Source of the DNA: UBA8401 sp041665525
Lineage (GTDB): Bacteria; Bacteroidota; Ignavibacteria; UBA10030; UBA8401
Reading direction: 5' to 3'
Assembly (NCBI GenBank): GCA_041665525.1
Contig: JBAYIS010000036.1
Span: forward strand, 1-30,673
Length of the DNA: 30,673 nucleotides
Position 1 is the first letter of the stretch; each line of letters starts with the position of its first letter. Shown here piece by piece: positions 1 to 8,251 of this stretch. The notes beneath the pieces are model-generated. The model had not been told where the DNA came from, searched no databases, and worked only from the letters and a program-made list of their open reading frames with translations. A program made the position numbers and the translations under genes.

Positions 1-71
1 CGGGTGGAGGGACTCGAACCCCCAACCAACGGTTTTGGAGACCGCTACTCTACCAATTGAGCTACACCCGT
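1..71 (-). tRNA. tRNA-Trp (anticodon CCA), truncated by about one base at the window edge
   Basis: On the minus strand the sequence folds as a full cloverleaf: acceptor ACGGGTG, a D-arm with the usual TTGGTAGAG loop, anticodon stem CGGT/ACCG around loop CTCCAAA (anticodon CCA), and a TpsiC arm with GGTTCGAGTC. The last acceptor base and the discriminator lie left of position 1, so the gene is cut by the window edge. It follows rpmG, the usual order before secE and nusG in many bacteria; those genes would be left of the window. Confidence 0.93.
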
Positions 72-78
72 ACGAAAT

Positions 79-228
79 TTACTTGGTTTCTTTGTGAATT
101 GTGTGTTTGTTGCAGCGGGAGCAGTATTTTTTGTATTCGACACGATTGGTCTGCTTCTTTTTATTCTTCGTGGTCGAATAGTTCCGCTCCTTGCAAACGG
201 TGCATTCGAGGGTAATGATATCTCTCAT
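79..228 (-). CDS. rpmG: 50S ribosomal protein L33 (bL33)
   Basis: A 49-residue ORF too short for most gene-length cut-offs. It translates as a basic protein starting MRDIITLECTVCKERNY, with a C-terminal KKYCSRCNKHTIHKETK. The two Cys-x2-Cys pairs (CTVC and CSRC) are those of the zinc-binding form of bL33, a small protein of the large ribosomal subunit near the E site. The ATG lies 50 nt downstream of tRNA-Gly on the same strand and the stop is 8 nt before tRNA-Trp, so it is co-transcribed with the tRNA genes. A tRNA-Trp after rpmG is the classical neighbourhood of secE/nusG. I see no strong Shine-Dalgarno sequence; the start is set by protein length and the conserved N-terminus. Confidence 0.95.
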   Translation of the reverse strand: MRDIITLECTVCKERNYSTTKNKKKQTNRVEYKKYCSRCNKHTIHKETK

Positions 229-277
229 ACTTCAGTCCTTTTCTGTGAAACTTGTTCTGCGCTATCAAAATATTGAG

Positions 278-350
278 AGCGGAAGACGGGACTCGAACCC
301 GCGACCAACAGCTTGGAAGGCTGTGACTCTACCAACTGAGTTACTTCCGC
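278..350 (-). tRNA. tRNA-Gly (anticodon TCC)
   Basis: Minus-strand cloverleaf with acceptor GCGGAAG/CTTCCGC, anticodon stem ACAGC/GCTGT around loop CTTCCAA (anticodon TCC) and the TpsiC sequence GGTTCGAGTCC. The discriminator is T. The next bases are CTC, so CCA is not encoded and must be added after transcription. Third-from-last RNA gene of the operon. Confidence 0.95.
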
Positions 351-368
351 AAAAAAAACTTTTCGCAG

Positions 369-441
<73 letters not shown>

Positions 442-455
442 ATATTTGCGTTATG

Positions 456-538
456 TGGGTAGGGAAGGATTCGAACCTCCGAAGCCCGAGGGCGACAGAT
501 TTACAGTCTGTTGCGTTTAACCACTTCGCTACCTACCC
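456..538 (-). tRNA. tRNA-Tyr (anticodon GTA), long variable arm
   Basis: Minus-strand class II tRNA: acceptor GGGTAGG/CCTACCC, anticodon stem CAGA/TCTG around CTGTAAA (anticodon GTA), an extended variable arm (CGCCCTCGGGCTTC) and the TpsiC sequence GGTTCGAATCC. The long variable arm and GTA anticodon are diagnostic of bacterial tRNA-Tyr. The discriminator is A and CCA is not encoded. Confidence 0.95.
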
Positions 539-550
539 GTACCAAGTTCC

Positions 551-626
551 TGGAGCTGGCGACCAGACTTGAACTGGTGACCTGCTGATTACAAGTCAGC
601 TGCTCTACCAACTGAGCTACGCCAGC
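551..626 (-). tRNA. tRNA-Thr (anticodon TGT), CCA encoded
   Basis: Minus-strand cloverleaf with acceptor GCTGGCG/CGCCAGC, anticodon stem GCTGA/TCAGC around CTTGTAA (anticodon TGT) and TpsiC sequence AGTTCAAGTCT. It is the first RNA gene of the operon. It is the only complete tRNA here whose 3' CCA is encoded (discriminator T, then CCA at 551-553). Confidence 0.95.
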
Positions 627-661
627 AAAAAATACGTTCAAAGACCTAACACTCTTTAGAA

Positions 662-683
662 AAACCCAAAAATCTCAGGGTTT
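662..683 (-). other. Small leader hairpin before the tRNA operon
   Basis: AAACCC (662-667) can pair with GGGTTT (678-683) across a 10-nt loop. On the minus strand the stem is followed by TTCT. It lies between the proposed promoter at 713-740 and the first tRNA. With only six pairs it may be a leader structure or a weak terminator that limits read-through from upstream; the sequence does not decide between these. Confidence 0.3.
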
Positions 684-712
684 CTCGAAAAGGCATTGTG
701 GCGGAGTTAACA

Positions 713-740
713 AATATATACTTTTTTGCTACAAAGTCAA
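713..740 (-). promoter_or_regulatory. Sigma-70-type promoter of the tRNA-rpmG operon
   Basis: On the minus strand TTGACT (735-740) is followed after 16 nt by TATATT (713-718), with an A-rich spacer. The transcript would begin about 80 nt before tRNA-Thr(TGT). The site sits in the only gap between the DUF2723 gene and the tRNA cluster and points at the tRNAs. The match is by eye; no start site is known. Confidence 0.5.
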
Positions 741-751
741 CATATTGTGCG

Positions 752-2551
752 TTAAAAATTAATAACCTTAGGACTAGGATTAGAGGCTATTTCTGCGGCT
801 TTTTTTGCATAGAGTGCTGAAGCGGAATCGTTATTATAGAATTTCTCATATGCCTCCCTGCGTTTTAGAGCATTAACCATAAGCATTTTCAACGATTGAA
901 CATATTTGTCAACTTTTGAAAATTCCCTATATCGTATTTTGGGAAATTGTACCGATACATAGGTAGTGTCGTTTGTCAATCGGAAGAGAAATCCTTCCGG
1001 TATACGTAAATATCCCTGCGTATATTGAGGTTCAATTTCCGGAGTGACATAGAACGCAACAGTATCGTTCTTATCAATGAAGCTTTTCAATAATGCCGTA
1101 TATCGACTTTCGATTGCGGCAAAATGATATGGAACATCATGTTCAAATTTATATAGTTCGTGGAGGAATAAATCACTCTCTTCCTTCGAGTTTTCCATGA
1201 GCGCTGGATACATTCGTTCGCACTGGGGAAAATACCATGACCGCCGAAAGAGTTCCTTATCCAACACGATAACATCCGACCTGATACTCTTCACCCGTTG
1301 GAAATAATACGATGCCGCTACAAAGTAATCCCACTGTGTCGAGAGAACAATGGCATTGGGAGGCAAGCTGTTTAATATCGTGTATGTGTAATCTTCCACA
1401 AGGTAATTTCTACTTTGGTCAGCTGCATGATAGTTCTCATATAATTGCAGAGCTGCAACACTTCCGATAATTGCCGCAACAATTGTTTTGCTTGTTCGAT
1501 TCTCAAATCGACGGATGATCCATTCCATGCCGTACGCGGAGAACACGGTCACCGATATGAATGCTAACAAAAAATATGAATCTATATCATGGATGTCATA
1601 ATTGATGGAATATGCAACACAGGAGACAAACAAGATTGTGACGATAACAAACTTCCTGCGTTCCGAAAAGAGCATCGTTAGGGAACCGATCATTGCAAGG
1701 ATGAGAACGATAAAGTGGAACTCATATTGAAGGTTGGAAAAGAAATACTCCAACTGTTTTTTTGCAACTTCGGAAGATGAAAACATCCACACCCTGAATT
1801 GTTTTCCGGTAAAATGCCACCAAAAATTTTCTAGTGTTTGCGGATTTCCCCAATTCAACAACGGGTGCTGTGCTGCTCTCAGCGGAAGATATGCATATAC
1901 TGAAAATCCGGCAGCGAATGGAATCACCAACCGTGATATTTTCCGTATGGCCTCTTTGTTTATTCCATGTTCGACGAAATACCAATACAACAAGGCAGGC
2001 GATAACAACACAGTCGTTAAATGATTCGTGAATGCCAAGCCGGTAACAAAAGCGAATAGATACCACCAGCGTATTTCTCCGCTATTGACTGCCTTCGCAA
2101 AGGAGAACAATAAAAAGATTATCAACAACAGATGCAGTGAATAAACTTCTACGACCACTCCCTGCGACCAAAATGTCGTTGAGAATGCCAGCATATAGGA
2201 GGCGATCGTCGATGCGATAATAGGTCTGCTGCTTACTGCTTTTCTCCCGAAATCTTGTAATTCCAGCACGAAATAAAAAAAACAAACTACTGCAAGAGAA
2301 GTACACAGTGCAGATAATAAATTCATCCGAACGATTATTTCATCAGTTATCGGCAGCATGGAGAATATCCTCGCCAACATTGTAAACAACGGATAGCCTG
2401 TGGGGTGAGCAATACCGAGTGTTGCTCCGACTGTTGCAAGTTCACCGCTGTCAATAAAACCGACAGACGGCGAAAGCGTGTACCAATACATTGCAAATAC
2501 GGTCGCCCACAGTACGCACGCTGTGAAAAGCTCTTTCTTTTTCTGATTCAT
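752..2551 (-). CDS. DUF2723 (TMEM260-like) multi-spanning membrane protein
   Basis: A 599-residue integral membrane protein. The N-terminal region carries the DUF2723 signature: FIDSGEL (Asp34, Glu37) followed by GIAHPTGYPLF (His49, Pro50, Gly52). About ten hydrophobic segments fill the first two thirds, and the last ~200 residues are a hydrophilic, probably extracytoplasmic domain with many Tyr and charged residues. DUF2723 proteins are common in Bacteroidota-type genomes and are related to eukaryotic TMEM260, a protein O-mannosyltransferase, so a lipid-linked-sugar glycosyltransferase role is likely; the substrate is unknown. I chose the ATG at 2551 over an upstream TTG frame because family homology begins near it. 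It is separated from the upstream DUF5916 gene by a terminator at 2574-2626, so it is probably transcribed alone. Confidence 0.85.
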   Translation of the reverse strand: MNQKKKELFTACVLWATVFAMYWYTLSPSVGFIDSGELATVGATLGIAHPTGYPLFTMLARIFSMLPITDEIIVRMNLLSALCTSLAVVCFFYFVLELQDFGRKAVSSRPIIASTIASYMLAFSTTFWSQGVVVEVYSLHLLLIIFLLFSFAKAVNSGEIRWWYLFAFVTGLAFTNHLTTVLLSPALLYWYFVEHGINKEAIRKISRLVIPFAAGFSVYAYLPLRAAQHPLLNWGNPQTLENFWWHFTGKQFRVWMFSSSEVAKKQLEYFFSNLQYEFHFIVLILAMIGSLTMLFSERRKFVIVTILFVSCVAYSINYDIHDIDSYFLLAFISVTVFSAYGMEWIIRRFENRTSKTIVAAIIGSVAALQLYENYHAADQSRNYLVEDYTYTILNSLPPNAIVLSTQWDYFVAASYYFQRVKSIRSDVIVLDKELFRRSWYFPQCERMYPALMENSKEESDLFLHELYKFEHDVPYHFAAIESRYTALLKSFIDKNDTVAFYVTPEIEPQYTQGYLRIPEGFLFRLTNDTTYVSVQFPKIRYREFSKVDKYVQSLKMLMVNALKRREAYEKFYNNDSASALYAKKAAEIASNPSPKVINF

Positions 2552-2573
2552 CTCTATTATTTTAAATAAAAAA

Positions 2574-2626
2574 TGCCGTAGAATTCGATGATAAAAATAC
2601 AAAAATAATCTTCGAATTCTACGGCA
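2574..2626 (-). terminator. Terminator after the DUF5916 gene
   Basis: A perfect 15-bp inverted repeat, TGCCGTAGAATTCGA at 2574-2588 and its complement at 2612-2626, around a long AT-rich 23-nt loop. In the minus direction the stem is followed by TTTTTTATTT, which fits rho-independent termination of the gene ending at 2673. The loop is longer than usual. Confidence 0.75.
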
Positions 2627-2672
2627 AAATTTTCAGAACAGTATACTATTCAACAGCACCACACTTGGAGCA

Positions 2673-5309
2673 TTACATGTTGAAATAATAGCTCATTTTA
2701 ATCATAAAAATATTATCCGCTTTGGCATTGATCAATCTATCCACAGAACGGTTCAACTGCATATCGCCGATATTTTCAAAATCACTTCGGTTCTGGGTCC
2801 AAACGAAGTAGATCGCAGATCCGGGGAGATACTCCCAACGAAGTACTGCATTACCGCGCAACGATTTGAAATTGAAATTTGGATCGCTGAACGTGTGTGA
2901 TCCAGCAGGACCAGAACCATCCGGATCGACCGTATATTCGTTTCCGGATTTTGTAATTTCCGAACCATTCGTACCATATACAAGATATTCATTTGATCTT
3001 GGCCGAACCAATTGTTTAAAGTTTGAATACAGGCCTGAAGACACAAGGGGTTGCATGTACAATTGGAGGCTCAGTACCGGAGTAAACGTCCAGTTCAACC
3101 GAATATTAGCAGAGACCTGCTTATAGAGCAATTCACTGAACAAATACCGTTTCCCAAATGTAGCCGTAGCCGTAGGATCATTATATTCGCCACCGCCATA
3201 GGCAAGTGTATTGTTTTCTAATGTCCAATCGGGTCCAATGGAAAATGTAACATTCCGCACGGGACGATACTGAATCCAAAATCCAAGATTATTATTTTCT
3301 GATTCTGGTGATTGGTAAGTGTAACCGAATGCTTCCACAACAACTTCCTTGCTATAATCCGAGGAGACACTCACACTCAAGTCGTACCCTTTAACGTTCA
3401 CTGTCAATGGACCTCCCCGCGTGCGACGGTTATTCATTGTTTCTTTTGGATTTATTGCAAAGTTCCAGTTGATGCTGTAAAAATTCATGAATTGCACGAA
3501 TCCGAAATGCACCAGCACTTGATGGATTAAATTCCCTTGGTAATCGAAACTCTGACCGAATCCTCCGCCTAATTCTTTTCTTCGAAAGATTCCATCCGGT
3601 TCAGTCCAATTGTAGCCTGCCCCAATGTGCATATTGATAACATCGGCACGGGATTGGAATCCCAGATCATTCACTTCATAGTCCGGATCGATGAACCCAA
3701 CTGAAGAATTAAAGAAGAAATTTCCCTTTTGTTTGATTAGATACATTCGACCGGCAAATCCAGTCATCGATGTGGCATTCGAGTCTATCTCCCTGTTATC
3801 ATCGGGTCGTTGAAAATAGTGCTGCGAGTTGGTCTGCAAACTCAGGAGCCTGTTCTTGCTCCCTTCCACATGTGAAAGGTTTCCATACCCGGTGATCACC
3901 CACGATTTGCTGCTGTCCAAAAACGTCCATCCATCCATACCCATAAATGATGCATTCTTATTTAATCCGTCTTGCAACACATTATCGGAGAATTGCCGGT
4001 CAGTATATGTTCCCATCATCCCTAATCCTTGTGCACCGTCATTAAAATCGCGCTGCACCCGACCGATGCCATAATACGTCGTGGGTTCTACCTCGGCACG
4101 CGCAAGAGTGTTCCCTGTTTTGAAATCGGCAAACTCCCTGGCGGTAACAGCATGAATGGAGCCAACATTCCAACCATCGCCGATCTTACCGGTGATCTTC
4201 CCCGCTCCCAAAATCTGTGTCGCAAATGGCATATCGATGAATGTCGTTGTTCCGAGTGTATCATTTCCATGCGGTGAGCGGCCAATGCGCCTGCTGTAAA
4301 ACGGCGTTGTGTATGGGAAGTTGAAGTTCCAGAAATTACGCCCTCCTCCCTGGCCATAGTTCGTGAAAATATTTGCACCTTCCACAAAGAAGGGACGCTT
4401 TTCATTAAAGAATGATTCAACATCCGAAAGGTTGACCACCGCAGGATCGACTTCTACCTGACCAAAATCCGGATTGACTGTTGCATTCAGTATCAGATTG
4501 CTGCTTAAGCCGTATCGCACATCCGCGCCAAATTCCGGAGTATAGCGCGAACCGTTGTTAAACGGATTTCCCGGTGCTGGATGTGTATACTCAGCTTTCG
4601 TTGTTGCGAACGGTAGGATCTCCAACGCCTTCGCAGGCTTAATACCTTCAATACCTACCAATTCCTGGAACCGTGATACATAACCGCTTTCCATTCGCGG
4701 CGTATAAACCAGATAATCCGTTTCATTTTTCCTTCCGATATCCCGGCGAAAATTGATACCCCACACTTGCTGTTCCTTATCCTGGAAGCGAAGTTGCGAA
4801 AATGGAATTCGCATTTCCATCGTCCACCCGTATTCGTCTATACTGGACTTTCCTTCCCAAACACCATCCCAATCGCTGTCATCCCAATCATCGTTATAGA
4901 GGACACCGTCCGCCATAGTTCCGGAAGGACCGACGACGAAATAATTCCCTGTTCGTTTATCTCTATATGGATCCAGGAACACTCCAAACCAATCGGCCGT
5001 ATTCATATTATCCCGCCTGTCCAGAAGTGCCATGATCGAATCGGGAGAAGAATCATACAATCGAGCAGCGATATATAGTGCGGCATCATCATAAGCGATC
5101 CATACTTCTGTCTTTTCTGACGGTGCTTCGCCTTGATTGGGTTCTTTTTGTTTAAAATCCGAAATGGGAGAGATCATTTGCCAGGCAGTTTCATCGAGTT
5201 TTCCGTCGACTGTGACTGGTTGATTCAACTTAAATGCTTTCACTTGTGTCGCTTGCACCGTCCAGTTTAACAGGACAGCCAGCAGTATAATTTTCACACA
5301 AGACATCAT
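2673..5309 (-). CDS. DUF5916 outer-membrane protein with N-terminal CBM9-like domain
   Basis: An 878-residue exported protein. Residues 1-20 form a signal peptide (hydrophobic LLAVLLNW core). Residues ~24-220 resemble a family-9 carbohydrate-binding-like domain (VDGKLDETAW, then WIAYDDAALYIAARLYD). The rest matches DUF5916: the NPDFGQVEVDPAVVNLSD region, FNEKRPFFVEGANIF, and a C-terminal half of alternating amphipathic strands ending in MSYYFNM, as expected for an outer-membrane beta-barrel. The family is widespread in Bacteroidota and Gemmatimonadota-like bacteria, but its substrate is not established. A clear Shine-Dalgarno sequence (TTGGAGGAATC) precedes tandem ATGs at 5309 and 5306; I took the first. 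It has its own terminator downstream (2574-2626), and another (5334-5368) separates it from the DUF4097 gene. Confidence 0.85.
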   Translation of the reverse strand: MMSCVKIILLAVLLNWTVQATQVKAFKLNQPVTVDGKLDETAWQMISPISDFKQKEPNQGEAPSEKTEVWIAYDDAALYIAARLYDSSPDSIMALLDRRDNMNTADWFGVFLDPYRDKRTGNYFVVGPSGTMADGVLYNDDWDDSDWDGVWEGKSSIDEYGWTMEMRIPFSQLRFQDKEQQVWGINFRRDIGRKNETDYLVYTPRMESGYVSRFQELVGIEGIKPAKALEILPFATTKAEYTHPAPGNPFNNGSRYTPEFGADVRYGLSSNLILNATVNPDFGQVEVDPAVVNLSDVESFFNEKRPFFVEGANIFTNYGQGGGRNFWNFNFPYTTPFYSRRIGRSPHGNDTLGTTTFIDMPFATQILGAGKITGKIGDGWNVGSIHAVTAREFADFKTGNTLARAEVEPTTYYGIGRVQRDFNDGAQGLGMMGTYTDRQFSDNVLQDGLNKNASFMGMDGWTFLDSSKSWVITGYGNLSHVEGSKNRLLSLQTNSQHYFQRPDDNREIDSNATSMTGFAGRMYLIKQKGNFFFNSSVGFIDPDYEVNDLGFQSRADVINMHIGAGYNWTEPDGIFRRKELGGGFGQSFDYQGNLIHQVLVHFGFVQFMNFYSINWNFAINPKETMNNRRTRGGPLTVNVKGYDLSVSVSSDYSKEVVVEAFGYTYQSPESENNNLGFWIQYRPVRNVTFSIGPDWTLENNTLAYGGGEYNDPTATATFGKRYLFSELLYKQVSANIRLNWTFTPVLSLQLYMQPLVSSGLYSNFKQLVRPRSNEYLVYGTNGSEITKSGNEYTVDPDGSGPAGSHTFSDPNFNFKSLRGNAVLRWEYLPGSAIYFVWTQNRSDFENIGDMQLNRSVDRLINAKADNIFMIKMSYYFNM

Positions 5310-5333
5310 GATTCCTCCAATTTGTTGATATAC

Positions 5334-5368
5334 AAAAGCGGCAATAGTGTTTTGGCTACGCCGCTTTT
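5334..5368 (-). terminator. Terminator after the sigma/anti-sigma/DUF4097 operon
   Basis: AAAAGCGGC (5334-5342) pairs with GCCGCTTTT (5360-5368) over a 17-nt loop. On the minus strand the stem ends in TTTTGTAT, directly after the DUF4097 stop and before the DUF5916 Shine-Dalgarno sequence. The A/T flanks on both sides could let it work in either direction. Confidence 0.7.
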
Positions 5369-5395
5369 TGCAATTTGTTTCACGAATATTTTTTG

Positions 5396-6616
5396 TTATT
5401 TCTTTTTGATGTCGATGTACCCGTTTACTGTTTCTAGCGTTATCATTTCGCCGCCGCCGTTTAGAACGTACCGTGCTCGGATCTCATCATGATCCCCGTC
5501 GTTTATGTATGTCTCCGATTTGAAATCCGAACGGATTTCGTATTTCGACTTACGGGACGAGGATCTCCAACCATCATTGTCCCGAATACGGATCAATGCC
5601 TCGATGGTTGCTTTCGCATTTGCCGGAAGGTAGAGTTTAATATCGCCTCCGGCCGTCTTCAATTCGCTCTCCCCTTTTCCACTCGGGTTCAATTCTGCGT
5701 TCACATTGCCGCCGGCAGTGCTTGCCTCAATCGATCCGGTAATATTCTTCAAATCGATATCTCCGCCTGCTGTTTTTGCCTCAACAGTACCGGATGCTCC
5801 TTGCAACTTCAAATCTCCGCCAGCAGTTCTCAGTTTAGCATTGCCGCTCACTTTACCCACTCGAACATCACCGCCCGCCGTTGACAATGTTGCATCGCCG
5901 CCAATATCACCCACTTCAATGTCTCCGCCGGAGGTGCGAGCATCTAGTTTCTTCGCCACTTTTTCTATGCGAATATCGCCGCCAGACGTGCTGACCGATG
6001 CTTCACCGTTTACCACGGCGAGAGTGATATTTCCGCCCGAAGTCTTGAGATCCGCTTTACCGTCGATATCGCCGGTTCGGACATCCCCTCCCGATGTGGA
6101 CATGCGGACCATTCCCTTCACTTTTTCGATAATGATATCCCCTCCCGATGTAGATCCGACAGCGTCGCCGGTCAGATTTCCCTGCAATTCAATATTGCCG
6201 CCTGAAGTCCTGAGATCCAGTTTTGTCTGAATCGGTACAGTGATCAAGAATCTGCCGTCGCTATGGTTACCCCACTTTGGCCGGTACGACACACTGACCT
6301 CGTCGCCAGATTGTTTCATCTTCACAAACTCCAGATCTTCTTCATCCAGGCCTTCAACAATCACTTCAATTTCATTCTTCTCCGATGTCCGTATCAATAT
6401 CTCGCATCCGGATACTGATACTTCGAGAGAACTGCCTTTGCCGACCGTGAAAGATTGTTCCCGTTTGGATTGCAGCGCTTCGCCAGCATCGTTCACCACC
6501 GACGTTTGCGCGTATGTCTTTCCTTGTCCCTTTGAATCCTGCCAGTCGCCTGCCATTGCCGTACTTGCTATCAGCAACACCATGACGGACAACGTTTTTA
6601 CCCATGTTGTTTTCAT
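5396..6616 (-). CDS. DUF4097-family secreted beta-solenoid protein
   Basis: A 406-residue exported protein with a signal peptide (1-22, ending ASTAMA). The core, residues ~137-330, is built of eleven T(S/A)GG(D/N) turns at residues 137, 156, 174, 192, 210, 228, 246, 264, 282, 300 and 321. The period is almost exactly 18 residues. The first six turns are TSGG and the last five TAGG. This is the DUF4097 pattern, expected to fold as a right- or left-handed beta-solenoid. The ATG overlaps the stop of the anti-sigma gene (ATGA, 6613-6616), implying translational coupling, and AGGAGA lies just upstream. DUF4097 genes often accompany ECF sigma/anti-sigma pairs, where a role in envelope stress sensing has been suggested; the actual function is unknown. 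Confidence 0.85.
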   Translation of the reverse strand: MKTTWVKTLSVMVLLIASTAMAGDWQDSKGQGKTYAQTSVVNDAGEALQSKREQSFTVGKGSSLEVSVSGCEILIRTSEKNEIEVIVEGLDEEDLEFVKMKQSGDEVSVSYRPKWGNHSDGRFLITVPIQTKLDLRTSGGNIELQGNLTGDAVGSTSGGDIIIEKVKGMVRMSTSGGDVRTGDIDGKADLKTSGGNITLAVVNGEASVSTSGGDIRIEKVAKKLDARTSGGDIEVGDIGGDATLSTAGGDVRVGKVSGNAKLRTAGGDLKLQGASGTVEAKTAGGDIDLKNITGSIEASTAGGNVNAELNPSGKGESELKTAGGDIKLYLPANAKATIEALIRIRDNDGWRSSSRKSKYEIRSDFKSETYINDGDHDEIRARYVLNGGGEMITLETVNGYIDIKKK

Positions 6617-7569
6617 TGATAGATCTCCTTTACTAAGTTTACCGCACGATTGCGGATATAGTTGTTTTGTTCTTTTCCAATTTGTTGTTTCAGAGCATCG
6701 ACAGTTTTTTTGTCAAATGTTGTTCCATTCATTTTCGCAATAGACAGGGCATTGATAGCAGAGACACGCATTCCTGAATTCTCGTCGTGAGCGATCACTT
6801 TTAATACAGCATCACGGATATCATTGTCAAAATCACACTGTTGAAGCACCCGCAACGCTTCCCCCCGGACGCCAGGATTCGCGTCGGTGATCATCGACGT
6901 GATCAACGCCGCTTTTATGGCCGGATCTATATGTGCTGATTGTCCGGTTTGGTTACTGATAGCATTTACTGTAGAGAGTCGGACACCGGGATTTGATTCG
7001 GATAGAAGTGCATGGGTCAGAACCTTTTGAATTTCAGGATCACTAATATTTCCTTTCATATGTACCGGCGCTACGGCATCAAATTCAAACTCCACTTCTC
7101 CATCCGATGCATCGTTGTCGATAAACCGAATATTCGTGATCGATGTCCCTGATTGTTCACCGCCGGCAGCAGCCACTGGTTGAATAGTGATCTCTTGACC
7201 TCCCGAGGATGGAGCAAAAGCACAGTATCCAACCAGCATCCCCAGGGAAAGCATTCCGATACTTCCAAGCGCTACCCTCGGCCGGAATAATTCTTCGGCA
7301 GCGTTCATGATCCTAACGATTAATGACGAGACTGAGCGTTCTTTGCGCAACGCCTGCCGCAACTGAGATCGAGCATCAGATAAAAATGTCTCAGAAGTTT
7401 CCGGAGGGGTATGTTCGGTCACAAACGTTGAAAATTTCTTCAGACGACGGAATTCCTGTTTCAATTCCGGATATTTCTTCATCGCAGCATCCAGTGCCGC
7501 CTGTTCATCATCGGTCAATTCACCATAGACCGAAAGCAGCATCAATTCTTTTATTTTATTTTTATTCAT
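6613..7569 (-). CDS. Anti-sigma-like membrane protein with HEAT repeats
   Basis: A 318-residue protein. Residues 1-50 (LMLLSVYGELTDDEQAAL) look like the helical N-terminus of anti-sigma factors but without the Cys/His zinc motif. One transmembrane helix spans about 99-118 (LGSIGMLSLGMLVGYCAFA). An extracytoplasmic region follows, then HEAT-like repeats at ~175-318, with recurring 'NPGVR..A...L' units (SNPGVRLSTVNAI, ANPGVRGEALRVL, ENSGMRVSAINAL). It lies between the sigma factor (3-nt gap) and DUF4097 (4-nt overlap), so it is most likely the cognate anti-sigma, anchored in the inner membrane with a protein-binding periplasmic tail. No good Shine-Dalgarno is visible; translation probably reinitiates after the sigma gene. 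The anti-sigma assignment rests on context and topology, not a strong motif. Confidence 0.7.
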   Translation of the reverse strand: MNKNKIKELMLLSVYGELTDDEQAALDAAMKKYPELKQEFRRLKKFSTFVTEHTPPETSETFLSDARSQLRQALRKERSVSSLIVRIMNAAEELFRPRVALGSIGMLSLGMLVGYCAFAPSSGGQEITIQPVAAAGGEQSGTSITNIRFIDNDASDGEVEFEFDAVAPVHMKGNISDPEIQKVLTHALLSESNPGVRLSTVNAISNQTGQSAHIDPAIKAALITSMITDANPGVRGEALRVLQQCDFDNDIRDAVLKVIAHDENSGMRVSAINALSIAKMNGTTFDKKTVDALKQQIGKEQNNYIRNRAVNLVKEIYQ

Positions 7570-7572
7570 ACG

Positions 7573-8154
7573 TTACTCATAAAGGTCATGCAAGTATGTT
7601 CTCATTTTATTTGTCGCTTCAAACAGATATTTCTTTACCGTTCCTTCGGTGCAGTTCATAAGGAGGGCAATATCCTTCAACTTATAATCCTGATAATGCC
7701 GCAACGTAAAGACCATTTTTTGCCGTGGGGAAAGATTTTTGAGCGCCGTATCGATCCGCCTGGTGATTTCATTTCCTTGCGTTTGTGCATCAGTTTTGGA
7801 ATCGCTAACAGCGAAATATGCTGTGTTGCTGGCATCTTCTTCGTCCGATAAAGGAACCATTTCCCCTTTTTTTTTCTTTTGCGTATGGGTCAAGCAAACA
7901 TTGGTGGCAATTCTGAACAACCATGTAGAAAACTCGCTTTTATTGCGGAAATTTCCCAGGCCTTTGAAAACACGGATAAATGTTTCCTGGTATATATCCT
8001 TGGCATCTTCCGCATTCCTTGTAAAACGGGCGGCAATCGAAAGGACATCCTTGTCATATCGAAAGATAAGTTGTTCAAAAGCCGTTGAATCTCCGGCAAT
8101 TGTCCGTGTAATAAGATCCGTTTCTGTTTGCGTCATATGACTGCGTTTACTCAT
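7573..8154 (-). CDS. ECF-type RNA polymerase sigma factor
   Basis: A 193-residue sigma-70-family protein of ECF architecture. Region 2 is at ~25-95 (AEDAKDIYQETFIRVFKGL, then FSTWLFRIATNVCL), followed by a short acidic linker. Region 4 is at ~130-190 (LSPRQKMVFTLRHYQDYKLK, then CTEGTVKKYLFEATNKMR), which would bind the -35 element. It is first in the operon sigma, anti-sigma, DUF4097. I kept the ATG at 8154; a second ATG at 8136 (MTQTETDL) is equally possible because neither has a clear Shine-Dalgarno. It is divergent from a small secreted-protein gene; the shared ~100-bp region could carry an autoregulated promoter, but I cannot assign one. Confidence 0.9.
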   Translation of the reverse strand: MSKRSHMTQTETDLITRTIAGDSTAFEQLIFRYDKDVLSIAARFTRNAEDAKDIYQETFIRVFKGLGNFRNKSEFSTWLFRIATNVCLTHTQKKKKGEMVPLSDEEDASNTAYFAVSDSKTDAQTQGNEITRRIDTALKNLSPRQKMVFTLRHYQDYKLKDIALLMNCTEGTVKKYLFEATNKMRTYLHDLYE

Positions 8155-8251
8155 TAGACTGTGTGTCTTTCAAAAAGGTTGTGGAGAAGCGTTCAATTGT
8201 TTTTCCTCTGGACTTCCTCTATATTAAAGAAATGAACATTCAGGACTCTCG

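Noticed and set aside
5706..6230. Plus-strand open frame of 174 codons with repeated SPP and PPEV units
   Set aside because: It is the antisense of the DUF4097 repeats; the periodicity comes from the coding strand, which has a signal peptide, ribosome site and family match.
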